A stretch of DNA of 64,000 bases, taken from positions 1,674,001 through 1,738,000 of the forward strand of contig CAWCSS010000008.1 in NCBI GenBank assembly GCA_963798325.1. The letters are read 5' to 3'. The stretch is from Solirubrobacter sp963798325. Its GTDB lineage: Bacteria; Actinomycetota; Thermoleophilia; Solirubrobacterales; Solirubrobacteraceae. The position numbers were made by a program, and so were the translations under genes. Below, one piece after another: positions 8,801 to 16,729 of the stretch. The notes beneath the pieces were generated by a model. The model had not been told where the DNA came from and did no database searches. It worked only from the letters and a program-made list of their open reading frames with translations. How positions within the stretch are numbered: the first letter of the stretch is position 1; each line of letters starts with the position of its first letter.

Positions 8801-10158
8801 ATCGCGAACGAGATGATCTCCTTCTCCCACAGCGAGCCGGCGTAGAAGTGCCGGCCGTCCGGGCTGCCGATCCCGAACCAGGCGCCGGCCAGGTGCCGCG
8901 TCGGCTCGCACGCGTGGAAGTACCGGACCCCGAACGACTGCATCGCGGTGCACCCCGCCTCACGCTGCAACGGCGTCAGCCCGCCGGTGGCGGCGTCGCG
9001 GTCCCACGTCATGACGCCCGCGCTCTCGCCGACGGCCGCGTAGGCGCGCTTGCCGTCCGGGCGCACCCAGACACGGCGCGCGTACTTGGAGTTCGGGGTG
9101 TAGGCGCAGGAGTCGTCGTCGGTCTCGTAGTAGGTGCTGCAGCCCGTCTTGCCCGGCACCATCGTCAGGGAACCTGTCGATGCCGAGCGCGTGTAGACCG
9201 CCACGCCCGGCCGGCCGGCGACGTAGGCGCTCAGTCCGTTGGGCGCGAACGAGACACCGTTCAGATACTCCGAATGCGGGTTGGCGGGCTTGCAGTCGAA
9301 CGTCTTCTCGAACAGCAGCGGGTTCTTGTCGTCCGGCCAGTACCACTTGCCGCCCGGCGCCACGCACTGCGCGTCGCCCGCGGCCGGGGTGAGCTTGCCG
9401 GTGGTGGCGTCGCGATCCAGGACCGCGAGCGAGTCCCGCTGGTCGGACACCGTGTAGAGCTGCGACCCGCCCGGCCCGACGGTGATGTCGATGATGCCGA
9501 GCATCGCCGGCGCGGCGACGCAGGCGCCCGCGGTGTCCGGGTCGTCCCAGACCAGCCGACCGCGCTCGCTCACGCACCCGGTCGACCCGGGCACCCGCGT
9601 CAGAGCACCCGTCGCCGCGTCGCGCGCGAAGATGACGATCGCGTTGACCTGGCGGATCACCGCGTAGACGAACTTCCCGTCGGGGCTGATGTCGATGCCC
9701 ATGGAGTGCACCGGCAGGCGCGGGTGCCTGAGCCCGCCGTCGGTTTCGCCGACCGTGGTGATCGCGCCCGTCGCCTGGTCGCGGTTGAACGTGACGACGC
9801 CCGTGCCGTCGGCCGCGTAGACGTTCTTGCCATCCGGGGAGACCGCGACGCCGTGCGGGTTGTCGACCGAGAGCGGCGCGTTGATCGGGTCGAGCTTCCC
9901 AGTGACCGCGTTGCGCTTGAGCGCCTGGATGCGGTGGTCGTAGAAGGACGTCGAGTAGGCGTAGAGGCCGTCAGCGGTGAACGCGATCTCCATCACGCCG
10001 CGCGTGGACTGCGACGGCCGGCAATCGGCCTCACCGCCGGAGCTCAGGCAGCCGTCGAGGCCCCCGAGGTCACGCAGCGAGCCGATCCCGGCACCTGCGG
10101 TCGCCGGCATTCCGAACAGCGCGGCGAACGCCACGAGCAACACCCATCCACGCCTCAT
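5887..10158 (-). CDS. Giant secreted beta-propeller / Calx-beta repeat protein
   Basis: The 1423-residue protein starts with a signal peptide (MRRGWVLLVAFAALFGMPATAGA). A first propeller spans about residues 25-450, with repeated ISPDGKFVYAV- or VSPDGKNVYAA-type strands and FDRDPATGALT-type turns as in YVTN/lactonase-like propellers. A choice-of-anchor-D-like Ig domain follows (about 460-560: GQTAAAKTTTVKNDGTTPMP). A second propeller covers about 570-1090. Two Calx-beta domains follow (about 1095-1190 and 1200-1290), then a Pro-rich linker and a C-terminal Ig-like domain ending in PKKKKK. These parts suggest a large surface or matrix protein that may bind calcium through the Calx-beta domains. 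The order propeller, Ig, propeller, Calx-beta twice is clear, but the role is not. It is monocistronic. Confidence 0.8.
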   Translation of the reverse strand: MRRGWVLLVAFAALFGMPATAGAGIGSLRDLGGLDGCLSSGGEADCRPSQSTRGVMEIAFTADGLYAYSTSFYDHRIQALKRNAVTGKLDPINAPLSVDNPHGVAVSPDGKNVYAADGTGVVTFNRDQATGAITTVGETDGGLRHPRLPVHSMGIDISPDGKFVYAVIRQVNAIVIFARDAATGALTRVPGSTGCVSERGRLVWDDPDTAGACVAAPAMLGIIDITVGPGGSQLYTVSDQRDSLAVLDRDATTGKLTPAAGDAQCVAPGGKWYWPDDKNPLLFEKTFDCKPANPHSEYLNGVSFAPNGLSAYVAGRPGVAVYTRSASTGSLTMVPGKTGCSTYYETDDDSCAYTPNSKYARRVWVRPDGKRAYAAVGESAGVMTWDRDAATGGLTPLQREAGCTAMQSFGVRYFHACEPTRHLAGAWFGIGSPDGRHFYAGSLWEKEIISFAIVRTTFTPGPIDFFVQEVGQTAAAKTTTVKNDGTTPMPISGVSIGGPDASSYAITSNTCSGTLAVGASCTVGVAFTPTRKAYLNATLDIASTGSATSPDSAALSGIGIITQPPPPGLAQLPGDEGCLTFDGREDAGDATTAGRCKVAPGIGRLNNGWQSSPDNVLVSPDSKHVYTTSYNPLDTPKWNAMVGLSRDPSSGVLASLPTGCRSRPVISGCSAFEDESVLLNMAISPDGKSLYAGSSSLGGIATGGFVSFDRDPATGALTKRPGCFSVNGTAPVCTVVRSLRGLYSIHVAPDGKNVYVVSERFITTFDRDPATGNVTVHPGKACLSNDGDLESTAGNDNLCAVATGTNKMNRMVFAPNSSHVYVGGAYSVQAGTTDAITLFDRAADGTLTRRAAPTAKDGCIAWTNGPHSAGSCRNARAIGLIKSWTISPDGKQLYILGDQKGIAIVDRDTTTGLLSERAVPNGCITETGSAGQCRVGSYALRALSDLAVTPDGALLVAGGNFGRNSADPPSSAKYTLGGVVALSRDSAGSLSMTGCYNGLRRSLASEPLTTGDCATARGLDSVPYVVSVTPDGKHVYFGVGPYDDPSRGSGLALFRVVPTNEPAPGPGVRVSGDAVKEGDANAVFTLELLSPAVRSTTIQYTTFDDSAKAGADYTARTGTATIAQGQSSATVSVPITQDAVAEQPETFGLRLTAADGAVLSEPEATGSITDDDGRPGPPAISIGPGSVVEGNADGAVLRFPLTRFPADAPDVSNVSWSVAGGTATAGEDFAPSSGSVVVMPLGDAFIEIPVKGDTTYEADETVVVRLSNPFAATLGTAEATGTIRNDDAAPVPISVDDPVILTPPAPVVIPPPAIVATVPPPATKPPAPQTAALGLPAAKRCASRRSFRITLKAPKGQKAKTIVVLVNNKKVKTVTGKKVTAPVDLRGLPKGKFTVKITMTTVSGKTLTQTRTYKTCVPKKKKK

Positions 10159-10191
10159 CCGCGCGACACTACGCGCGCGCTCCCCGCCCCC

Positions 10192-10205
10192 ACCTATCTA
10201 TAGGT
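10192..10205 (-). promoter_or_regulatory. Short palindrome in probable promoter of the beta-propeller gene
   Basis: A perfect inverted repeat, ACCTAT-CT-ATAGGT, lies 33 bases upstream of the ATG at 10158 in otherwise extremely GC-rich DNA. On the minus strand it contains TATAGAT, which could be a -10 element. It is the only AT-rich patch in the interval. Assignment is tentative. Confidence 0.35.
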
Positions 10206-10259
10206 CTAGCGCGCCGCCGGCCGCGGCCGCGGCGGCCCGATCCGGTCCACGGTTCCTCC

Positions 10260-10284
10260 CCCTCGCGGTGTGACCTCGCGAGGG
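10260..10284 (-). terminator. Hairpin downstream of the phospholipase operon
   Basis: Perfect 8-bp stem CCCTCGCG / CGCGAGGG with a 9-nt loop, about 92 bases beyond the stop of the patatin-like gene. No U-tract follows, which is common for hairpin terminators in high-GC actinobacteria. Confidence 0.45.
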
Positions 10285-10376
10285 CCTACGCACCTGCACG
10301 GGTCCCGGCTCGCGCAACCGGCATCGCGGCACTCGCGACCTTGTGAAGTTTCGACTGCCGGTCCAGGTCAACCCGG

Positions 10377-11681
10377 TCAACGCGGTCCTACTATGCCGAT
10401 TGCGCCCGCGTAGAGCTCCCCATATGGAGCGGTAATCGCGAACTCTCTCCTCCCGCGAGCCGGTCCCGAACTGTGCGCGGGCGCACCTATCACCCCCAGG
10501 AACTCGCGAACGACCCCAGATGGCTGAGTGAGAACGCGGTCGCCGAGGGCCTCGCCGACCTGCTGGAGCTGGGGGAGGTTGGAGACGTCGTCCATCTTCT
10601 GCAGCTTCGCGCCGTCGAGCTTCCCGAGGCCGAGTTGTGCGAGGCCGTCGCCGGTCAGCTCGGCGTTGTAGCGGACGTAGAGGAACGCTTTGCCGGTGTC
10701 GTGGTCGATGCTCAGCGGCTGGTCGGGGGTCTGTGGGTCGACGGGGATCAGGTCGTGCAGCTCGCGGTCGATGATGCCCCCGTAACTGCAGCGGCCGATC
10801 GTCCGGCAGTTGATGTCCTGGTCGACGGCGGCCTGGGACATCAGCGACGAGAGCGTGTTGCGGATGCCCTCGAGGATGTTGGTCGAGGCGTCGTCCGCGC
10901 TGTCGCCGATGACGGGCGCGCTGCCGGTGCCGACGGAGACGATCAGCAGCCGGCGCTCGCCGGTCGGCCAGCCGAGCCGGTAGGAGGGCTCGGTGGCCAT
11001 CCGGAAGAGCAGGAACGCCGGGTTGTTGTAGGCGGTGGTGCCGCCGTCGACGAACACGAACGACTTCGCCGGGTCGCGGTCGTCCCAGGAGACGATCTCG
11101 GGCGGGAAGTACACCGGCGCCGCCGTGCTGGCGCGGACGAGCTTCCACAGCGGAATCCGCAGGTTGCAGTCGGCGCGGGCGGTGTCGTTGTAGATCGCGG
11201 CCGGGTTGGAGCTGACCGGCCACGCGGAGTCGGTGGTGGCGTTGCGGGTGACCACCGTCAGCAGGCACTGCAGGTGCTCGGGGGACAGGTCGGTCGCCTC
11301 GCCGAACGTCTCCTTGAGCGTGCTCTCCAGACCGCCCTTGCCGTAGAGCGCGGTCCATTTCTGCCAGATCTTGCGCGGCGCGAAGGCGACCTCGCCGAAG
11401 CGGTTGTAGAAGTCGGAGATCTCGCCGACCGACATCCCGCGCGCGAGCCCGGTGGCGATGATCGCGCCGGTGCTGGTGCCGCCGATGAGATCGAAGAACC
11501 GCGACAGGCGCAGGTCGGGATCGCCGGAGCGCTCGCGCAACTGTGCCTCCAGCCGCGCGAGCACGCCGAGGGTGATGACCCCGCGGATCCCGCCCCCGTC
11601 GAGGGCGAGGATGCGCCGCGGCGCGGGCGTGCGGTAGCGCTCGGCGAGCGGGCCCCAGGCCGTCCAGTCGGTGGTCGTCAT
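10377..11681 (-). CDS. Patatin-like phospholipase
   Basis: The ATG at 11681 overlaps the stop of the peroxidase gene as ATGA, giving 434 residues. All patatin landmarks are present: the oxyanion loop DGGGIRG (residues 28-34), the nucleophile elbow GTSTG with Ser70, and the catalytic Asp in VDGG (Asp212). Patatin-like enzymes release fatty acids from phospholipids or galactolipids with a Ser-Asp dyad. There is no signal peptide, so it should act on the cytoplasmic face or be exported another way. Translational coupling to a cyclooxygenase-like protein suggests that it supplies free fatty acid to that enzyme. The C-terminal half (about 290-434) has no motif that I recognise. Confidence 0.9.
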   Translation of the reverse strand: MTTTDWTAWGPLAERYRTPAPRRILALDGGGIRGVITLGVLARLEAQLRERSGDPDLRLSRFFDLIGGTSTGAIIATGLARGMSVGEISDFYNRFGEVAFAPRKIWQKWTALYGKGGLESTLKETFGEATDLSPEHLQCLLTVVTRNATTDSAWPVSSNPAAIYNDTARADCNLRIPLWKLVRASTAAPVYFPPEIVSWDDRDPAKSFVFVDGGTTAYNNPAFLLFRMATEPSYRLGWPTGERRLLIVSVGTGSAPVIGDSADDASTNILEGIRNTLSSLMSQAAVDQDINCRTIGRCSYGGIIDRELHDLIPVDPQTPDQPLSIDHDTGKAFLYVRYNAELTGDGLAQLGLGKLDGAKLQKMDDVSNLPQLQQVGEALGDRVLTQPSGVVREFLGVIGAPAHSSGPARGRREFAITAPYGELYAGAIGIVGPR

Positions 11682-13261
11682 TTCATCCTCCAGTCGGCGC
11701 GTGTGAGGCGTGCCGAGACGCCGTTGAGGCCGATCATGTCCACGACCTCCTGGATCGAGTTGGTGTCGTGGATGAGCTGCCTGCCGGTGGACGTGAACGT
11801 GTCGTCGCTGTCGAAGACCGCCGGTGCGAGCAGCGGGTTCGTCAGCAGTTGCGAGAACGCGTGGACGGCGACCATCCGGCCCATGAGGGGCGGGACCACC
11901 GAGTTGCGCGGGCGGTCCTCGGCGAACAGCCCCGGGTAGAACTCGACCTGGTCGACGGTCCGGTAGCGCCGCTGGAGCGCCTCGCGGACGGCGGGGTCGG
12001 ACGTGAGCTCGTCGAAGCGCTCGACCCGGTGGAAGCCGCAGTGCACGCGGTAGTCGTTGTAGGAGCCGACGCGCGCGTCCCGGGCCGCCGCGATCGTCGG
12101 CCGCTCGCCGTGCTCGATCAGCCAGTCGTCGGTGTTGAAGAGCTCGATCGCGCCCGCGGGCTGCGTGGACGCCTCGTCGAGCAGTCCGCCGAGCCCCGCG
12201 CCTCGCGTCAGCAGCGAGCGCGTCCGGAAGATCGTGGCGCCGGGCGGCAGGTCCTCGCCGTGGATGCGCAGCGTCGGCGGGATCAGGCAGTGCCACCGGT
12301 AGAGCAGGTTGAACTCCACCGCGGCCCAGTTCTGCCGGTGCCAGCGCACCTTCTCGAAGCCCTTGCGATCGAACTGGATCTGGAAGCGCCACGGCGTGAT
12401 GTGGTTGATGTACTCCTGCATCACGAGCTTGATCGTGAGCACGATCAGCACGTTGCGGGTGGTGCGGAACACGCGGACGTCCGAGAGCCCCGGATGCTTG
12501 GCCGCGATCTGGTCGGCGATCGTGTTGTGCGCGCGCAGGAACACCGTGTTGAGCATCGCGAAGCCGATCTGCGAGTTGGCCGCGTCACTGCCCATCGCCA
12601 GGAACTCACGCGGGTCGGTTCGCGGGTCGGTGTCGCCGATCATCCGCACGTTGAACTGCCGCTGCCCCTGATCGTCGAACAGCGCCGGCGGGTACTGCTC
12701 GCCGTCGATCTCCTGGCTGGCCAGCCGCCGGCCCTCGCGCAGGCTCTCGGTCACGTTCGCGGTGAGCCCGTAGACCTGGGCGAGGTCGACCTGGTGGGTG
12801 GAGTCGTTGCGGGTGACGTCCCGGGGCGGCCGGATCTCCTTGCCGTGCTCGTCGAAGCGCGGACTGCGCAGGAAGCCGTCGGTGAACCACTGCGCGACGT
12901 AGGCGAACAACATCGTCGACTTCTCGGACTCGATGAAGCGCTTGCGACGGAACAGCTCGACGACCGCGTCCTCCGGCGGCTCGGTGCGTCGTTCGGCGGG
13001 CACGACGTCGAGCTCGCGCACGCTGTAGGTGCGGTCGATCAGGGAGTCCCAGGACGTGTAGTCGTCCATCGTGCTGAGGCGGTACGGGCGCGGCGGCATC
13101 GTGTCGATGGCGCTGTTGATCAGATGCCGGTTGGCCACCCGCTTCAGCGCGGGCGAGGTCTGGCACACCTGCCCGAGCCAGCCGTTGAGCAGCTGGTTCT
13201 GCACGAAGCCCTTGAAGGTCGAGGGCTCCGCCGGCAGCGGATTGGACTTCACTTCGCCCAT
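11678..13261 (-). CDS. Cyclooxygenase-like heme peroxidase (animal peroxidase superfamily)
   Basis: This 527-residue protein aligns by eye with prostaglandin G/H synthases and bacterial relatives. FNLLYRWHCLIP (Tyr321, His324) matches the PGHS segment carrying the radical Tyr385 and the proximal heme ligand His388. HQVDLAQVYG matches VDLGHIYG. The end (GLNGVSARLTRADW) resembles the NPICSPEYW C-terminus. No signal peptide, EGF domain or membrane-binding domain is present. In the LFAYVAQWFTDGFLRS segment the residue aligned with the distal His207 is Asp128. I believe related bacterial proteins share this, so dioxygenase chemistry may be kept while classical peroxidase chemistry is altered. Related enzymes oxygenate unsaturated fatty acids. 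It is the second gene of the operon, 10 bases after the regulator and overlapping the phospholipase. Confidence 0.85.
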   Translation of the reverse strand: MGEVKSNPLPAEPSTFKGFVQNQLLNGWLGQVCQTSPALKRVANRHLINSAIDTMPPRPYRLSTMDDYTSWDSLIDRTYSVRELDVVPAERRTEPPEDAVVELFRRKRFIESEKSTMLFAYVAQWFTDGFLRSPRFDEHGKEIRPPRDVTRNDSTHQVDLAQVYGLTANVTESLREGRRLASQEIDGEQYPPALFDDQGQRQFNVRMIGDTDPRTDPREFLAMGSDAANSQIGFAMLNTVFLRAHNTIADQIAAKHPGLSDVRVFRTTRNVLIVLTIKLVMQEYINHITPWRFQIQFDRKGFEKVRWHRQNWAAVEFNLLYRWHCLIPPTLRIHGEDLPPGATIFRTRSLLTRGAGLGGLLDEASTQPAGAIELFNTDDWLIEHGERPTIAAARDARVGSYNDYRVHCGFHRVERFDELTSDPAVREALQRRYRTVDQVEFYPGLFAEDRPRNSVVPPLMGRMVAVHAFSQLLTNPLLAPAVFDSDDTFTSTGRQLIHDTNSIQEVVDMIGLNGVSARLTRADWRMK

Positions 13262-13271
13262 CGGGACCCGG

Positions 13272-16200
13272 TCACGTGACGACGACCTCGGCGCGCGCGA
13301 GCATCACCGGCGCCTCCAGGCGCCGGTGCGTCTCGGCGGCGGCCGCGAGGTGCTGCGCGGCCCGCTCGCCGTCGCTGAGCCGCGCCAGGAACCAGTGCGC
13401 GGACCCCAGCGCGATGCACGCGTCGAACACGACCTGATCGGCGTAGGGAGCGATCAGTGCATAGAGCGCCGCGCCCGCCTCGGCCAGGCCGACCCGCGCG
13501 CAGGTCTCGGCGTAAAGGCACAGCGTGCTGAGCCTCACGATGTCGTGTGGCACGTCGGCGAATCCGACGGCGAAGGAAGGCTCGACGAGCGCGCGCGCCT
13601 CCTCGAGGCGGCCGGCGTCGGCCTCGGCAAGGGACAACCATGCTCGGAAGAGGGGGAGACCGGGGTGCTCGGATACAACGGTCTCGAGCAGCGGCACGAG
13701 CTCCGGCAGGCGACCCTGATCCCAGCGGATGGCGGCGAGCTGGTCGGCCATGAACGCGCCCGCGTCCGGCTGCGCGCTGCCGAGCTCGGCGGCACGCCGG
13801 GCGAAGGCTTCCGCCTCGTCGAGCCGGCCCGCCAGATGCGCGCGCCACGCCGAGTACCAGGCTGTCACCCAGGAGAGGATCGGGTGGCGCTTGCCGACCC
13901 GCGCGGTGACCGCCTCCATCTCGCTCAGCGCGGCGTCGATCGACCCGATGTCGGCTCGCCAGACCGCCGTCAGCCCGGTGTCGCAGGCCGCCCAGAACGA
14001 GACCACCGGGTCGCCGAGTTGCGCCGCCAGCCGCCGCAGCTCGGCGGCGTTCTCGCTGTGCTCGGCCAGCAGCTCGGGCGTCCACAGCACCGCGTGCCGC
14101 GCCCACAACACGGACGCGTAGGTGCTCGGGTCGGCCCGGCTCAGGCGCACGGCCTCGTCGCTCAGCCGGCGCCGCTCGTCGATCGAGGCCTCGAAGGTCA
14201 GCTCCAGCGCGAGCAGTGACAGCAGCCGCGCGCGCCGCAGCGGATCGCTGTCGTCGAGCAGCTCGAGCGCGAAGCGCAGCTCGGCGACGCGATGCTGGTC
14301 GACCGTGCCCGACGCGCTCTCGAAGCCGCGGGTGTTGGCCAGCGCCGCCGCCGCGAGCCGGTCCCCGTCGCGCAGGTCACGGGCGATCTGGGAGGCGGCC
14401 AGCAGCGTGTCGCGGTACGCGCTGTCCTTGACGCGGCGCTGCGCCTCGCCCAGCTGCGTCAGCAGGTCGCATTCGAGCCCGCGATCGACGTGGCGCTGAT
14501 CGCGCTGCATCCGCAGCGCCTCCGCGAACCAGCGGGCGGCCTCGTCGGGCGCGAGCGCGTCGAGCGCGTACTGTCCCGCCCGGCGGCTGGCCTGGATCGC
14601 CTCCCCGTAGAGCCCCGCGGCGCTCCAGTGGTAGGCGAGCACGCCCGCGGGCGTGTCCGGGCGCTCCTCCAGCAGCCGGGCGACCCGCTCGTGCAGCAGC
14701 GCGCGGCGGGTCGGGCCGAGCTCGAGCCGCAGCGTGTGGTTCACCAGCGCGTGCTCGAAGCGGTAGCGGCCCGGCGTCTCCTCCGCTTCGTTCACGAGCC
14801 GCGCGCGGCGGGCGAGATCGAGCGGGTCCAGCAGCTCGGCCGGGGTGCGCTCGAGCACGGCCGCGAGCTGGTAGAGGTCGAACTCGACGCCGATCACCGC
14901 CGCCGTGCGCAGCAGGTCCGCGGCGGTGTCGCCGAGGCGATGGACGCGGTGGCCGATCACGTCGCGGACGCTGTCCGGGACCGCCTGAGGCCGGTGCTCG
15001 CGGGCGAGCCGCCAGCCCCAGCTCTCGTGCTGCAGCGCGCCGCTCTCGGCGTGATGGCGGAGCATCTCGCCGAGGAAGAACGGGTTGCCGCTGGTGTCCT
15101 CGGCCAGCCGCTCGGCGAAGGCGAGCCCGGCCTCGGTCAGCTCGCGGCCGCTGCGCAGCTGCACGAGCGAGACGACGTCCTCGCGCTCGAGGCCGGCGAC
15201 CGCGATCCGGTCGACGCCGGGCTCGCGCTGCAGGGTCGCGAGCGAGTCCGCCAGATCCTCGGAGACCTCCGAGTCGCGGAAGGTGCAGACGAACAGCGCG
15301 CGCAGTCCGTCGCCGCGCGAGACCAGGTGGCACAGCAGGCTCAGCGTCGGCTTGTCGGCCCAGTGAAGGTCGTCGAGGAACAGCACCAGCGGGCGTTCCT
15401 CGCTCGCCGCTCCTAGCAGGCCGCTGACGGCCTCGAAGAGCAGGAACTCCTCGATCTCCGGATGACCCGCGTGCGCGCGCGAGAGATGCTCGACGCGGCG
15501 GGCGAGCACGGGAGCGAAGCGTTCGATCCGTCCTCCGTAGGCCGCGACGTGCCGCTCGAGGAGCGCGTCGGACGCGCCCTCGATGCACTGCGTGAGGATC
15601 TCGATCCACGGCCGGTAGGGCAGCGCGAGGTGCTCGTCGGAGCGGCCGTAGAGCACGGTGGCGCCCTCGTCGTGGGCGTGCCCCGCGATCCGCGTGCCCA
15701 GCCGCGTCTTGCCGATGCCCGGCTCGCCGGCGATGAGCACGAGCCGGCGCGACCCGCGGGTGACCGCCTCCCAGGCGCCGGCGATCCGTTCCCATTCCGC
15801 GCGGCGGCCGATGAAGGTCGCGCCGTCACGCAGCTGGCGCGGGAGCCCGGCCGCCTTCGCCGTCTCCGGAGCCGCGGTGGGGAGGTCAAGCCCCGGGTCG
15901 TGGGCGAACACCGCGGCCTGCAGCTCCTGGAGCTTGCGGCTGGGCTCCAGCCCGAGCTCGTCCGCCAGCCGCCTGCGCGCGGCCTGGAACGCCTCCAGCG
16001 CGTCGGCCTGGCGACCCGCACGGTAGAGCGCGAGCACGACCTGAGCGGTGAGCCGCTCGCGGAACGGATGCTCGTCGGCGAGCACCTGCAGGCCGGCGAT
16101 CGACTCGGCGTGGCGGCCGAGCGCGAGCTCGGTGTCGAAGAACTCCTCGTAGGTCGCCAGGCGCAGCTCCTCGAGACGCCCGATCTGCGCCTGCGCGAAC

Positions 16201-16628
16201 GGCTCGTAGGCGACGTCCTCCAGCGCGCCCCCGCGCCACTCCTCGAGCGCGGCCGCGAACTCCAGCGAGGCGGCGGCGAACCGGCCCTCGGCCGCCAGCC
16301 GGCGCCCGCGCTCGGCGCCGCGCTCGAAGCGCGAGAGATCGAGCGCATCCTGGCCGACCTTGAGCCGGTAGCCGCCCGCGACCGTCTCGAGGACGTCGCG
16401 GCCGTTGCCCAGTGCGCGGCGCAGCCGGCCGATCTGCATCTGCAGGCTCTTCATCGCCTCGCGCGGCGGGTCCCCGCGCCAGAGGTCGTCGATCAGCCGG
16501 TCCGCCGGCAGCGGCTGGTTCGGATGCAGCAGCAGCAGCGTGAGCAGTGCGCGCTGACGCGAGCCGGCGAGCACGATCGGCTGCCCGTCGTCCAGCACGT
16601 CCAGCGGCCCGAGGATCCGGAACTCCAT
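13272..16628 (-). CDS. SARP-type transcriptional activator with BTAD, AAA ATPase and TPR regions
   Basis: The 1118-residue protein begins MEFRILGPLDVLDDGQPIVL, the usual start of AfsR/SARP regulators. An OmpR-like winged helix (about 1-90) is followed by a bacterial transcriptional activation domain (about 95-240). An AAA/STAND-type ATPase comes next, with Walker A AGEPGIGKT near residue 300 and Walker B LVLFLDDLHWAD near 410. The C-terminal half is made of TPR-like helical repeats. Such proteins activate neighbouring genes in response to an unknown ligand or ATP state. It is transcribed first in the operon, with the peroxidase and phospholipase directly downstream, so it probably controls them and may be autoregulatory. 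It is divergent from the ECF sigma gene. Confidence 0.88.
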   Translation of the reverse strand: MEFRILGPLDVLDDGQPIVLAGSRQRALLTLLLLHPNQPLPADRLIDDLWRGDPPREAMKSLQMQIGRLRRALGNGRDVLETVAGGYRLKVGQDALDLSRFERGAERGRRLAAEGRFAAASLEFAAALEEWRGGALEDVAYEPFAQAQIGRLEELRLATYEEFFDTELALGRHAESIAGLQVLADEHPFRERLTAQVVLALYRAGRQADALEAFQAARRRLADELGLEPSRKLQELQAAVFAHDPGLDLPTAAPETAKAAGLPRQLRDGATFIGRRAEWERIAGAWEAVTRGSRRLVLIAGEPGIGKTRLGTRIAGHAHDEGATVLYGRSDEHLALPYRPWIEILTQCIEGASDALLERHVAAYGGRIERFAPVLARRVEHLSRAHAGHPEIEEFLLFEAVSGLLGAASEERPLVLFLDDLHWADKPTLSLLCHLVSRGDGLRALFVCTFRDSEVSEDLADSLATLQREPGVDRIAVAGLEREDVVSLVQLRSGRELTEAGLAFAERLAEDTSGNPFFLGEMLRHHAESGALQHESWGWRLAREHRPQAVPDSVRDVIGHRVHRLGDTAADLLRTAAVIGVEFDLYQLAAVLERTPAELLDPLDLARRARLVNEAEETPGRYRFEHALVNHTLRLELGPTRRALLHERVARLLEERPDTPAGVLAYHWSAAGLYGEAIQASRRAGQYALDALAPDEAARWFAEALRMQRDQRHVDRGLECDLLTQLGEAQRRVKDSAYRDTLLAASQIARDLRDGDRLAAAALANTRGFESASGTVDQHRVAELRFALELLDDSDPLRRARLLSLLALELTFEASIDERRRLSDEAVRLSRADPSTYASVLWARHAVLWTPELLAEHSENAAELRRLAAQLGDPVVSFWAACDTGLTAVWRADIGSIDAALSEMEAVTARVGKRHPILSWVTAWYSAWRAHLAGRLDEAEAFARRAAELGSAQPDAGAFMADQLAAIRWDQGRLPELVPLLETVVSEHPGLPLFRAWLSLAEADAGRLEEARALVEPSFAVGFADVPHDIVRLSTLCLYAETCARVGLAEAGAALYALIAPYADQVVFDACIALGSAHWFLARLSDGERAAQHLAAAAETHRRLEAPVMLARAEVVVT

Positions 16629-16729
16629 AGGGATGGCGCGAGCCTACCGGCCGGGCTCTCACCTGTCAGTGAATGACGATGTGGGTGACGCGTGGTCGGC
16701 GTGTTACCGCCCTGCTCGACGCTCGGCCA

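Noticed and set aside
7558..10203. Long plus-strand reading frame antisense to the beta-propeller gene
   Set aside because: It is Arg/Asp-rich without domains, as expected for a shadow frame in high-GC DNA, while the minus strand shows a signal peptide and clear repeats.
11682..12392. Upstream extension of the patatin-like frame
   Set aside because: It lies inside the peroxidase gene and is Arg/Ala-rich; the ATGA overlap at 11678-11681 marks the start.
16659..16690. Possible dyad in the SARP/sigma intergenic region
   Set aside because: GGGTGACG is present on the plus strand, but the partner half is poor and distances to the two starts do not fit 33 bases, so I did not list it.
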